A stretch of 64,000 nt of DNA from an uncultured Bacilli bacterium (GTDB lineage: Bacteria > Bacillota_I > Bacilli_A > RF39 > UBA660), in contig CAJUBJ010000005.1 in NCBI GenBank assembly GCA_910584655.1, positions 1-64,000 of the forward strand, written 5' to 3'. The notes under the pieces are model-generated. The model was given only the letters and a program-made list of their open reading frames with translations. It was not told where the DNA came from and made no database searches. Shown in pieces: positions 15,589-24,529 of the stretch (position 1 is the first letter of the stretch; every line of letters starts with the position of its first letter). Both the position numbers and the translations under genes were made by a program.

Positions 15589-16731
15589 ATGGGAGTAACA
15601 AGATTATCTAATAATAAATACAAGATAACTATTGAACTTGGATATGACATGCTTGGTAACCGAAAAAGAAAAACAGAAAATTTTGAAGGAACTAAGCAAG
15701 AGGCAATTAAAAGAGAGGCAGAACTTAAAAGTCAGTTCTATCATATAGGTAAAGCAGTTACTATAAATGATTTAACTTTTGAAGAGTATGCAGAAATATT
15801 TCTTGAGAAGTATTGCAAAGATAATATTTCATTAGTTACTACATCTGGTTATAAGAAGTCTTTAAAAAGGATTATTCCTTTGATTGGTAAAATGAAACTT
15901 AATAAAATTACTCCATACATCTTGGATAGTATGTATCAAAAACTTAAAGTTGGTATCGGTGGGGAGCAATTAGGTTATCATTCCCAATATAATTATTACA
16001 AGATTATCAATGTAATGTTTAATCAAGCAATCAGATGGGAAATCATGGATAAGAATCCTAACCTTAAAGCAAGCAAACCTAAAAGAGAACATAAAGAAAA
16101 AAGGTTTTATGATGTTGCTCAAGTTAAGAAATTACTTGAAGTCTTAGAATATGAATCTCTTAAGTATAGGTTACTTATCAGACTTGCATTAGATTCTGGT
16201 GCAAGAAGAAGTGAGATATGTGCTTTAAGATGGAGTGATATTGACTTTGAAAGTAAAACAATGAACATAAATAAATCATTAAAAGTGGTTGAAGGTATTG
16301 TTGATGAGAAAACAACAAAGACAGAATCTTCCAGAAGAGAAATCATCATTAGTAATGATACTATCAATTTAATGAAAACTTATAAAGAATGGCAAGATAG
16401 TTATATTAAAAATTGTGGTAAGAAGTGGAAAGGAACAGATAGAATCTTTACTGCAACGAATGGAGATTATATGCACCCATCAACTTGTGACCATATCTTA
16501 AGAAAAATTGTTAAGAAATACAATTTAGACCCTATATGTTTTCATGAATTAAGACATACATGTGCAAGTCTTTTAATCAATGCAGGAATTGACCCTAAGA
16601 CAGTAAGTAAGAGATTAGGTCATTCAGACTCAAGTATAACTATGGAGATATATACCCATTCCTTTGAATCTTCAAAAAAGGCATGTGCAGATAAGTATGA
16701 TGAAATGATGGAAAACATGAAAAATGCTTGA
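15589..16731 (+). CDS. Tyrosine recombinase / integrase
   Basis: 380 residues. Catalyses site-specific integration and excision at tRNA-Arg. It has an N-terminal AP2-like arm-binding domain (YKITIELGYDMLGNRKRKT), a SAM-like core-binding domain (about 60-160) and a catalytic domain with R206 (in GARRSEI), H319 and R322 (HELRH), H345 (LGHSD) and nucleophile Y355. I chose ATG 15589: an extended -10 (TGT plus TATAAT, 15519-15527) overlaps the earlier ATG at 15526, so that codon cannot be in the mRNA; AGGAG lies 13 nt before 15589. The gene points to the right repeat, 142 bp away. Confidence 0.93.
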   Translation: MGVTRLSNNKYKITIELGYDMLGNRKRKTENFEGTKQEAIKREAELKSQFYHIGKAVTINDLTFEEYAEIFLEKYCKDNISLVTTSGYKKSLKRIIPLIGKMKLNKITPYILDSMYQKLKVGIGGEQLGYHSQYNYYKIINVMFNQAIRWEIMDKNPNLKASKPKREHKEKRFYDVAQVKKLLEVLEYESLKYRLLIRLALDSGARRSEICALRWSDIDFESKTMNINKSLKVVEGIVDEKTTKTESSRREIIISNDTINLMKTYKEWQDSYIKNCGKKWKGTDRIFTATNGDYMHPSTCDHILRKIVKKYNLDPICFHELRHTCASLLINAGIDPKTVSKRLGHSDSSITMEIYTHSFESSKKACADKYDEMMENMKNA

Positions 16732-16741
16732 AAATTTATGG

Positions 16742-16765
16742 TTATGGCACTTATTTCCGGCACTC
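16742..16765 (+). repeat. Candidate right arm-type integrase site
   Basis: Near-copy of 4359-4381 in the same orientation, 108 bp inside the right repeat, with two GGCACT-type boxes. The rest of the 322-bp gap between the integrase and the next gene holds the attR core and a terminator. Confidence 0.45.
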
Positions 16766-16872
16766 ACTCAAAATTCTAAGTTCAAAAAAGTTTTAGAAAA
16801 TTAAAGAAATCCCTTTATTTATAAGGGATAAATGATATATAATGATGGTGTTCATAAGGAGAAGGTCATACC

Positions 16873-16918
16873 CCTCCTAAGCGATAGGTCGGAAGTTCAA
16901 ATCTTCTTGGGGACGCCA
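16873..16918 (+). repeat. Right attachment repeat (attR core)
   Basis: 46 bases identical to 4214-4259, a 3' half of tRNA-Arg without its 5' half. It is not a functional tRNA and marks the right end of the island. Confidence 0.93.
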
Positions 16919-16929
16919 TTATAACTATT

Positions 16930-16955
16930 AAAGTTTGCTAAAAGCAAACTTTTTC
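16930..16955 (+). terminator. Original tRNA-Arg terminator, displaced
   Basis: AAAGTTTGC (16930-16938) and GCAAACTTT (16944-16952) with a 5-nt loop and T run, directly after the attR core. Before integration it would have followed the tRNA. Confidence 0.7.
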
Positions 16956-17053
16956 TATTGTCTTTCATTTTACAATAAGATAAATAATAACTAAAATTAT
17001 AATTGTATTTTATAACTATCTAAGATATATTTAAAACATATGGAGTGAGTTAT

Positions 17054-18004
17054 ATGAGTAAAAAATATGATCAATGGGTCGACTTAAACGAAGTACCTAA
17101 ACAAAAAATGCAAACAAAAAAAGTTCCTTTTAAACTAATTTTATTAATCTTAATATTAGTTGTAGTTATTGGTGGAGGTTATTTAGTTTATGACAAATTC
17201 ATCTCAACAATATCATTAAAAAATAATGCAAAAGTAAATAATGATGAAAATAAGAAAAATAATACTGACCAAACAAAAGATGATAATAATGATAAAGAAG
17301 ATGAAAAGAAACCTATAAGCAAAAAGAAATATATAAAAGATGCAGAATATCAAACAGAAGGATTAAAAGAAAGTTATTTTTATTATAAGGAAAAAATGTC
17401 ACCTTCTGATATTGTAGTACCATATCTAAATCTTGAAACAGAGTCAGCAAAAGAATTTAATAAAGAGATTAAAGATTTATATAGAGAATTTATAGAAATG
17501 TACATTTCTTTCTCAAATGAAGGATTAAGTCTAAAAATAAATGAAACAGAATCATATAATTATATAAAAACAAACTATACTTATACGCAAGAAAATAATA
17601 TTATATCTATTCTAATAAAAGTAAATCGTACAAGTCGAGGAAGCAGTGAAGTAGTAGAATACTACAGCTTTAATTATGATATAAAAAAAGATAAGATATT
17701 ATCTTTTGAAGATTTATGTGATAAATTAAATATTAGTTATGAAGATGCCATAAAAAAATCTAATAAAATATTGGAAATAACATTTAATCAACAATTTGAA
17801 TTATCTAATACTCCTACAGATAAAGAACAAAAAGAAATACAAGAATATATTAATCTAAATAAAGAATATTTTAAAACTCAAATAGATAATAAAACCATAC
17901 AAGGTTTCATTGATAAAAATAATAAATTAAAAATTATACTATATAATGAACATCCTTTTGGTGGTTCTGGTTTTTATGAAGAAATTGTGACAATTAATGA
18001 ATAA
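17054..18004 (+). CDS. Membrane-anchored protein with DUF3298-like domain
   Basis: 316 residues. A short cytoplasmic N-terminus, one membrane helix (about 30-50), an Asn/Asp/Lys-rich linker, and an extracytoplasmic domain. VVEYYSFNYDIKKDKILSFEDL resembles the DUF3298 domain of RsiV-type proteins, which in Bacillus senses lysozyme, but no anti-sigma region or sigma gene is present here. TGGAGTGAG precedes ATG 17054. It has no clear operon partner; the ABC transporter begins about 100 bp later. Confidence 0.6.
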   Translation: MSKKYDQWVDLNEVPKQKMQTKKVPFKLILLILILVVVIGGGYLVYDKFISTISLKNNAKVNNDENKKNNTDQTKDDNNDKEDEKKPISKKKYIKDAEYQTEGLKESYFYYKEKMSPSDIVVPYLNLETESAKEFNKEIKDLYREFIEMYISFSNEGLSLKINETESYNYIKTNYTYTQENNIISILIKVNRTSRGSSEVVEYYSFNYDIKKDKILSFEDLCDKLNISYEDAIKKSNKILEITFNQQFELSNTPTDKEQKEIQEYINLNKEYFKTQIDNKTIQGFIDKNNKLKIILYNEHPFGGSGFYEEIVTINE

Positions 18005-18108
18005 TTGTCCTTTTTATATGACTATATTATTAAAAAAGATTAAAATCCTTAGATAATTATTTAAAAAAATGCTAAAATTTGATATTATTCAAAACAAAGG
18101 GTGATTTT

Positions 18109-18810
18109 ATGGCTTATATAGAATTTAAAAATATCAGTAAGAAATATCAAATGGGAGAAATAGAAATAAAAGCACTTAATAAAGCAAATTTCACAATTGA
18201 TGAAGGAGAACTTGTTGTAATACTAGGACCATCAGGTGCTGGTAAAACAACTTGTTTAAATATCTTAGGCGGAATGGATGAACCTACATCAGGTACTTTT
18301 ACTATTGATGGAACTAAAATAAGTGAATTGAAAAATAAAGCTTTAATAAAATATCGTCGTAATGATATAGGTTTTGTCTTTCAATTTTATAATTTAATTC
18401 AAAACTTAACAGCTTTAGAAAATGTTGAATTGGCAGTTCAATTATGTAAAGATCATTTAAACCCAGAAACAATTTTAAAAAAAGTTGGATTAAAAGATAG
18501 AATGAACAACTTTCCAGCTCAATTGTCAGGAGGAGAACAGCAAAGAGTTGCTATTGCTCGTGCTATTGCTAAAAATCCTAAATTACTTTTATGTGATGAA
18601 CCAACAGGAGCTTTAGATTACAAAACTGGTAAGCAAATATTAAAACTTTTAGAAGACACATGCCATAAAGAAAATATGACTATCATTATAGTTACTCATA
18701 ATAGTGCAATTGCAGAAATGGCAGATAAAGTTATTAAATTTAAAAATGGTCAAGTTGAAGAAATATATTTAAATCCAAATCCTCGTCCAATAGAATCAAT
18801 AGAGTGGTAA
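18109..18810 (+). CDS. ABC transporter ATP-binding protein (MacB/LolD type)
   Basis: 233 residues. The ATPase that drives the neighbouring permease. Walker A (GPSGAGKTT), Q-loop (FQFYNL), signature (LSGGEQQR) and Walker B (LLLCDEPTGALD) are intact, and the H-loop (VTHN) follows. The type is that of exporters or extracellular-acting FtsX-like systems for peptides, lipoproteins or antibiotics. AAAGGGTGA precedes ATG 18109. Its stop is 1 nt before the permease start. Confidence 0.93.
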   Translation: MAYIEFKNISKKYQMGEIEIKALNKANFTIDEGELVVILGPSGAGKTTCLNILGGMDEPTSGTFTIDGTKISELKNKALIKYRRNDIGFVFQFYNLIQNLTALENVELAVQLCKDHLNPETILKKVGLKDRMNNFPAQLSGGEQQRVAIARAIAKNPKLLLCDEPTGALDYKTGKQILKLLEDTCHKENMTIIIVTHNSAIAEMADKVIKFKNGQVEEIYLNPNPRPIESIEW

Positions 18811-18811
18811 T

Positions 18812-21800
18812 ATGAAAAAAAATCATATAAAAACAAATTCTTATCGTACAATTAAAAAATCTTTTCCAAGATTTTTATCTTTAATGATAATGAGTCTTTT
18901 AGGAGTATTAGTTTTTGTTGGTCTTACAGCAACATCTCCAGATATGTTAAATACATTAGATAAGTTTTTTGATGATAAAAATACATATGACATAAAACTA
19001 TTATCTACTTTAGGGTTAACTGAAGATGATTTAAATGCCCTAAAAGATATTGACACTATAGAAGATATTGAAGGAATATATAGTAAAGATATTTTAATTC
19101 AAGATGAAGAAACAGAAATAGTTTTAAATATTTCATCACTTCCTAAGAAAATAAATGAACTTGAGCTTATTGATGGACGCTTACCAGAAAATGATACCGA
19201 AATTGTAGTTGAAAAAAATTTCTTGACTAAACTCAATTATAACTTAAATGATAAATTAATTATCAATGATGAAGTTTTTAAAAATAAAGAAGTAACAATA
19301 GTAGGTACAGTTAGAAGTCCATTATACTATAATAATACTGCAATAAATCAAAATAGAGGAACTACTACTATTGGAACAGGTACAATAAATTATTACTCTT
19401 ATATTCTTCCATCAAACTTTGACATTGATTATTATACAAACATTTTTATAACAGTAAAAAATGCCAAAAAAGAAATAACTAGTAAAACTAAATATAATGA
19501 ACTTATTGAAGATACCCTTAATAAAATTGAAAGTATAAAAACTTTTCAAGAAGAAAGTCGCTATAATACCATTTATAACGATGCATCCAATAAAATAATT
19601 ACTGAAGAAAATAAAATTAATAAAGAATTAAAAGAAGCAAAAATAAAACTAGATGATGCTAAAACTCAATTAAATAAAGCAAAAAAAGAATTAGATTTTA
19701 CAAAAACTCAATTAACTTCATCAAAAAAACAACTAGATAATGCTTATAAAGAATTAGAACGAGGAAAAAAAGAATTTCAAAATACAAAAGATAAATATGG
19801 TATAGAAAATATAGCTAATACTTTAAACGATGTTAATAACTCAATTAATAATCTTACAGAATTATTAAAAAATATACCATCTACAGAAGAAGAGTATCAA
19901 GTATATAAAACTCAACTTGAAAAGTTATATGAACAACAATATTTATTAAATACGTTAAAAAATACAGAAGATTTACTTAATAATAATACATCAGAATATA
20001 ATAAAAATTATTCCAAATATCAAACAGCAAATAATCTTTATTCTTCAGGTTTAAAACAATATAATAAAAATCTTAAAATATATAATGACTCTTTAAATGA
20101 GTATGAAGACAATAAAAAAATAGCTTTGAAAGAAATAAATGATGCTTATACAAAACTAACAGATATAAAAAGGCCTAAATGGTATATAAACACTAGAGAA
20201 GATGATCAAACATATTCTTCATATATAAATCAGACAAAAAGTCTAAATAGTCTTGCTAAACTGTTTCCATTAGTTTTCTACGCTGTTGCTATTTTGGTAA
20301 GTTTAATTTCAATGAATCGTATGGTTGAAGATGATCGTGGAGAAATTGGAACTTTAAAATCTCTTGGTTTTACAAATCATGAGATAAAGAAAAAATATAC
20401 TTCGTTTTCTTTACTAGCAACTTTAATTGGAGCCATAATTGGAACAATAATTGGCTTAACAATTATTCCATATATAATATTTACAATATATCGTCTTTTA
20501 TTTGATGTCCCTAACTTCCAAATAGGATTAAATATTAATAGTACTTTAACTGGAATAATAATTGCTATTATTTGTATTTGCGGATCATCAATTATTACAG
20601 CAAATAAAATCTTAAAAGAAAAACCAGCTACTTTAATGCGTCCTAAAGCACCAAAAGCTGGTAAAAAAATTCTTTTAGAGAAGTTTACTTGGTTATGGCA
20701 CAAAATAAAATTCTCCAATAAAATAACCATTCGTAATATTCTAAGATATAAAAAGAGAGTATTAGTAACTATATTTGGTATATCAGGATGTACAGCCTTA
20801 ATTTTATGTGGTTTCGGTATTAAAGATTCAATAGTTGATATAACTAATATGCAGTATGTAAATACTTTTAAATATGATGCCACAGTATTTACTAATGATT
20901 TAAATATTGAAAAGCTAGATAAAGTATTATCTAATAGTAAAATAAAATCATATACATTATCAGAGACCTTATCAGGAACTTTAAAAGATTCGAATATAAA
21001 TATTATTGTAACTGAAAATAATGATATTTCTAAAATAATTAATTTAGTAAATAAAAAAAATGAAAAGTTATCCAATTTAGAAAATAATAAAATAGTAATT
21101 ACTGATAAACTTGCTGATTTATACAAAATAAAAGAAGGAGATAAAGTAACCTTCTATGATAGCGAAAAAAATGAATATAATCTTGAAGTATCAAACATTG
21201 TAAAAAATTATCTAGGTCATTATATTTATATAAATAAAGAAACATTAAAGGCAAATCAAAAAGAATATAAACCTAATGTAATATATTTAAATACTGATAA
21301 ATTGTCTTCACAAGAAGAAAAAGACCTATCTAATGAACTTTTAGCAACTGATGAAATAATTAATGTTATTTATACATCTGACTTAGTAAATAGTGCTAGC
21401 GATATGTTATCTTCTTTAGACAAAGTAGTTATAATATTAGTGTTATTATCTGCTATGTTATCTTTTGTAGTTTTATATAATTTATCAAACATTAATATAA
21501 CCGAAAGAAAAAGAGAAATAGCTACTTTAAAAGTATTAGGATTTTATGATAATGAAATTGATAACTATATAACAAAGGAGAATATTATTTTAACAATTAT
21601 AGGAATAGCAATAGGACTTTTATTTGGATATTTCTTAACTAATATGACAATATCAACAGTTGAAATGGAAAATGCTCGTTTTATAAGACATATTAAAATA
21701 AATAGTTACATATATTCTTCTCTTATATCATGTTTATTTACTTTCATTGTTAACATTGTCACACATTTTACTTTAAAAAAAATCGATATGATAGAAAGCT

Positions 21801-21817
21801 TAAAAAGTGTAGAATAG
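18812..21817 (+). CDS. FtsX-like ABC permease with extracellular coiled coil
   Basis: 1001 residues. One membrane helix near residue 18-40, a large outer domain that includes a long coiled coil (about 263-450), then helices near 482, 533 and 580. The second half has a helix near 649, another outer domain (about 670-865), and helices near 872, 925 and 966. This is a fused double FtsX/MacB permease (both membrane halves in one chain), as in YtrF/BceB-like exporters. The coiled coil suggests a mechanotransmission role or contact with a wall partner. The substrate is unknown, and no two-component genes adjoin. Confidence 0.88.
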   Translation: MKKNHIKTNSYRTIKKSFPRFLSLMIMSLLGVLVFVGLTATSPDMLNTLDKFFDDKNTYDIKLLSTLGLTEDDLNALKDIDTIEDIEGIYSKDILIQDEETEIVLNISSLPKKINELELIDGRLPENDTEIVVEKNFLTKLNYNLNDKLIINDEVFKNKEVTIVGTVRSPLYYNNTAINQNRGTTTIGTGTINYYSYILPSNFDIDYYTNIFITVKNAKKEITSKTKYNELIEDTLNKIESIKTFQEESRYNTIYNDASNKIITEENKINKELKEAKIKLDDAKTQLNKAKKELDFTKTQLTSSKKQLDNAYKELERGKKEFQNTKDKYGIENIANTLNDVNNSINNLTELLKNIPSTEEEYQVYKTQLEKLYEQQYLLNTLKNTEDLLNNNTSEYNKNYSKYQTANNLYSSGLKQYNKNLKIYNDSLNEYEDNKKIALKEINDAYTKLTDIKRPKWYINTREDDQTYSSYINQTKSLNSLAKLFPLVFYAVAILVSLISMNRMVEDDRGEIGTLKSLGFTNHEIKKKYTSFSLLATLIGAIIGTIIGLTIIPYIIFTIYRLLFDVPNFQIGLNINSTLTGIIIAIICICGSSIITANKILKEKPATLMRPKAPKAGKKILLEKFTWLWHKIKFSNKITIRNILRYKKRVLVTIFGISGCTALILCGFGIKDSIVDITNMQYVNTFKYDATVFTNDLNIEKLDKVLSNSKIKSYTLSETLSGTLKDSNINIIVTENNDISKIINLVNKKNEKLSNLENNKIVITDKLADLYKIKEGDKVTFYDSEKNEYNLEVSNIVKNYLGHYIYINKETLKANQKEYKPNVIYLNTDKLSSQEEKDLSNELLATDEIINVIYTSDLVNSASDMLSSLDKVVIILVLLSAMLSFVVLYNLSNINITERKREIATLKVLGFYDNEIDNYITKENIILTIIGIAIGLLFGYFLTNMTISTVEMENARFIRHIKINSYIYSSLISCLFTFIVNIVTHFTLKKIDMIESLKSVE

Positions 21818-21849
21818 GTAGAACTTTTATCTTATTACCTATTCTTTTC
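21811..21849 (+). terminator. Terminator after the ABC permease
   Basis: AGAATAGGTA (21811-21820) and TACCTATTCT (21836-21845), a perfect 10-bp stem that includes the TAG stop. The T run is short. Confidence 0.65.
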
Positions 21850-21913
21850 TTAATATGTTATAATAAAAATATAAATATTAAGAATGTTAATATTTACATA
21901 AGGAGGAATAAAT

Positions 21914-22954
21914 ATGAAAATTTTAGTAACCGGAGGATGTGGCTTTATTGGGAGCCATACTTGTTGTGAACTTTTAGATAATAATTATGAAGTTGTTATT
22001 ATAGATAATCTTTGTAATTCAAAAAGAAACGTTATAGATAAAATAAAAAAAATAACAGGTAAAGATATTGCATTCTATGAAGAAGATGTTTGTAATAAAG
22101 AAGCATTAAAAGTTATATTTGAAGAACATAAAATTGATGCCGTAGTTCATTTTGCTGGTTTAAAAGCAGTTGGTGAATCAGTAGCTAAACCTTTAATGTA
22201 CTATCGTAATAATCTTGATTCAACATTAAGTTTATTAGAGGTAATGAATGAATACAATTGTAAAAAAATTGTTTTCTCATCAAGTGCTACTGTTTATGGT
22301 ACACCAGAGTCACTACCGATTAAAGAAGACTTTCCATTATCAACAACAAATCCATATGGTTCAACTAAATTAATGATTGAAGACATAATGAGAGATTTAT
22401 ATGTTTCAGATAATGATTGGAGTATAGCATTACTTAGATATTTTAATCCAATCGGAGCTCATAAAAGTGGTTTAATTGGTGAAAATCCAAATGGAATTCC
22501 TAATAACTTAATGCCTTATATTATTAAAGTTGCAACTGGAGAACTTCCAGAATTAAGTGTATTTGGTAATGACTATGATACTCCAGATGGAACAGGAGTA
22601 AGAGATTATATTCATGTTGTAGATTTAGCAAAAGGACATATTAAGGCTATCGAAAAAGTCCTTAGTACTAAAGAAGTTGATTGCTATAATTTAGGAACAG
22701 GAAAAGGTTATAGTGTTCTTGACTTAGTAAAAACATTTGAAAAGGTTAATGACGTTAAAGTTAACTATCGTATAACAGATCGTCGTCCAGGGGATATTGC
22801 TGCTTGCTATGCAGATCCAGCATATGCTTTAAAAAAATTAGGATGGAAAGCTGAAAAAGATATTGAAGAAATGTGTCGTGATAGCTATAACTTTATAATT
22901 AATGAACACATTAACAAAATAGATGAAAACGAAATAGAAAAGCTTGAAGAATAA
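21914..22954 (+). CDS. galE: UDP-glucose 4-epimerase
   Basis: Interconverts UDP-glucose and UDP-galactose (or the N-acetyl forms) with bound NAD; it supplies surface sugars. It has 346 residues. The NAD motif GGCGFIGSH, SSSATVYG, and the catalytic Y148-x3-K152 (NPYGSTK) are present. AAGGAGGAAT precedes the ATG, and the promoter has an extended -10 (TGT plus TATAAT, 21856-21864). It is monocistronic. Confidence 0.95.
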   Translation: MKILVTGGCGFIGSHTCCELLDNNYEVVIIDNLCNSKRNVIDKIKKITGKDIAFYEEDVCNKEALKVIFEEHKIDAVVHFAGLKAVGESVAKPLMYYRNNLDSTLSLLEVMNEYNCKKIVFSSSATVYGTPESLPIKEDFPLSTTNPYGSTKLMIEDIMRDLYVSDNDWSIALLRYFNPIGAHKSGLIGENPNGIPNNLMPYIIKVATGELPELSVFGNDYDTPDGTGVRDYIHVVDLAKGHIKAIEKVLSTKEVDCYNLGTGKGYSVLDLVKTFEKVNDVKVNYRITDRRPGDIAACYADPAYALKKLGWKAEKDIEEMCRDSYNFIINEHINKIDENEIEKLEE

Positions 22955-22969
22955 AATCAAGCTTTTTTT
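22938..22969 (+). terminator. Terminator overlapping the galE stop
   Basis: AAAAGCTTGA (22938-22947) and TCAAGCTTTT (22957-22966), 10-bp stem and T run. The stop codon lies in the loop. Confidence 0.82.
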
Positions 22970-23055
22970 CTTTACTTCTTTGGCAAAAGGAATAGTCTTT
23001 TTATTAAAAAAATGTTAATATAATAATGATATAGTTTAAAAATAGAGGTGATAAA

Positions 23056-23712
23056 GTGGACAATAAAGATAAAGACTTTGTAGTTAATCAAATACCTTTA
23101 AAAATAAAGCCTGTTAAGTCACCTAAAAAAATAAAAGACACAAATAGTGTCTTAGACAAAAAATCAATTAAACTAAAAATATATTCGACAATAAAAATAA
23201 TAGTAGTATTATTGCTTTTAATAATAAATACATATTTAATAGTCACTATTGCAATAAAAATTGATGATAATAATAAAGTTTCTTTCAGAAATCCTAAAGA
23301 AACAACTAAACAACTATTATCCCCAAGTAAAATAGGTAACTGGAAAACATCTAATAATGGATTATTTATTTTTGGAGATGATAATAATTTTTATTGGTAT
23401 GATAATTATGAACATTTAACTAGTAATTATTATCTAGGTACTTATAGCTATAAAAATGGCTATGAAGCTTTAGAAGAAATAGGATATACAGAAGATGAGT
23501 TTTTTAAAACTTTTGGTAATAATACTCAAATAAATAATGCATACTCAATTAATATGAAGCCACTATATTCTTATCATGGCGGAATTGATACTACTTCTTC
23601 TAATATAACTGAAAAAGAGACATGGTGGTTCATTATGATAATAAAAGACGATGGAACAGCCCTTGCTTATAACAAAACTCTAGACTTACATTATACTTTA
23701 AATAAATATTAG
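23056..23712 (+). CDS. Hypothetical membrane-anchored protein
   Basis: 218 residues with a GTG start; GAGGTGATAAA lies just before it. A Lys-rich cytoplasmic tail of about 50 residues is followed by one membrane helix (about 52-76) and an outer domain rich in Tyr, Asn and Trp. It may be related in plan to the 17054 protein. No domain is recognised. Confidence 0.65.
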   Translation: MDNKDKDFVVNQIPLKIKPVKSPKKIKDTNSVLDKKSIKLKIYSTIKIIVVLLLLIINTYLIVTIAIKIDDNNKVSFRNPKETTKQLLSPSKIGNWKTSNNGLFIFGDDNNFYWYDNYEHLTSNYYLGTYSYKNGYEALEEIGYTEDEFFKTFGNNTQINNAYSINMKPLYSYHGGIDTTSSNITEKETWWFIMIIKDDGTALAYNKTLDLHYTLNKY

Positions 23713-23734
23713 ACAGATTAAAAACTGTCTTTTT
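23711..23734 (+). terminator. Terminator overlapping the stop codon
   Basis: AGACAG (23711-23716) and CTGTCT (23725-23730) with an 8-nt loop, then a T run. The left arm starts in the TAG stop. Confidence 0.75.
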
Positions 23735-23845
23735 AATTTTTTTTAATATATTAATAATTAATTTTTAATATTTTACCAATATAATATAGATTATGAGTAC
23801 TTATGTAATAAGAATATATGATAAAATAAAGTAGAGGGTGGTTAT

Positions 23846-24529
23846 ATGACACGTATTTTAATTGTTGATGATGAAAATGATATAGCAGAACTTATAAGTG
23901 ATGTTTTACAAGATGAAGGTTATGAAACTATAATAAAAAATGATGGTTATAGTGCAATAGAAGAAGTAAAAAATAATAACTTTGATTTAATATTACTAGA
24001 TGTAATGATGCCCAACCTTTCAGGAACAGAAACTTGTAATAAAATAAGAGACATAGTATCTTGTCCAATAATTTTTGTTACAGCTAAAAATCAAACCTTA
24101 GACAAACTATTAGGTTTTGAAATAGGTGCAGATGATTACATCACAAAACCTTTTGTTATAGAAGAACTAGTAGCACGAGTAAAAGCTCATATAAGGAGAG
24201 AAAAAAGAGGGTCTATATCTCAATCAAACATTATAAAAATAGGTGAGATATGTATAAATAAAGAAAGCTATGAAGTTAAAAAAAATGGAGAGTTAATAAC
24301 ACTTTCAACTAAAGAATTTGAACTTCTTTCTTATTTAATGACCAACGCTGGATTAGTCCTATCTAAAGAACAAATATATAACTCAGTATGGAAAACAGAA
24401 TATGGTGATATAGGTACAGTAGCTGTTAACATAAAAGGTCTTCGAAAAAAATTAGATCCAGAAGAAAAATATATTATAACTATTTGGGGCTTAGGATATA
24501 AATTTGTTAAGGTAATTAATAATGATTAA
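23846..24529 (+). CDS. OmpR-family response regulator
   Basis: 227 residues. The receiver domain has acidic D8-D9, phospho-acceptor D52 (LLDVMMP) and K near 101 (YITKPF). A winged-helix DNA-binding domain follows (LSTKEFELLSYLM through GLGYKF). GAGGGTGGTT precedes the ATG. It overlaps the sensor kinase by 8 nt and heads a five-gene operon with lipid acyl-transfer genes, which are its likely targets. Confidence 0.93.
   Translation: MTRILIVDDENDIAELISDVLQDEGYETIIKNDGYSAIEEVKNNNFDLILLDVMMPNLSGTETCNKIRDIVSCPIIFVTAKNQTLDKLLGFEIGADDYITKPFVIEELVARVKAHIRREKRGSISQSNIIKIGEICINKESYEVKKNGELITLSTKEFELLSYLMTNAGLVLSKEQIYNSVWKTEYGDIGTVAVNIKGLRKKLDPEEKYIITIWGLGYKFVKVINND

Larger units (their letters stand above)
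4214..16918 (+). mobile_element. Tyrosine-integrase genomic island with type I R-M
   Basis: The island is bounded by 46-bp perfect direct repeats of the 3' half of tRNA-Arg. It carries a tyrosine integrase (15589-16731) beside the right repeat, an excisionase-like HTH gene just upstream of it, a second HTH gene at 12643, an hsdRMS operon and several unknown genes. No replication, relaxase, capsid or conjugation genes are recognisable, so this is a non-self-transmissible integrative island or a satellite of unknown type. Candidate integrase arm sites lie about 100 bp inside each end. Confidence 0.9.

Noticed and set aside
4260..16872. A prophage or conjugative element
   Set aside because: There are no capsid, terminase, relaxase, coupling protein or replication genes; only integration, restriction and unknown genes are visible.
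16871..16918. A second tRNA-Arg gene
   Set aside because: Only the 3' half is present; acceptor 5' strand and D arm are missing. It is the attR repeat.
20377..21126. A 249-codon minus-strand frame inside the ABC permease
   Set aside because: It has no ribosome site or promoter and is an AT-rich antisense shadow of a clear permease.
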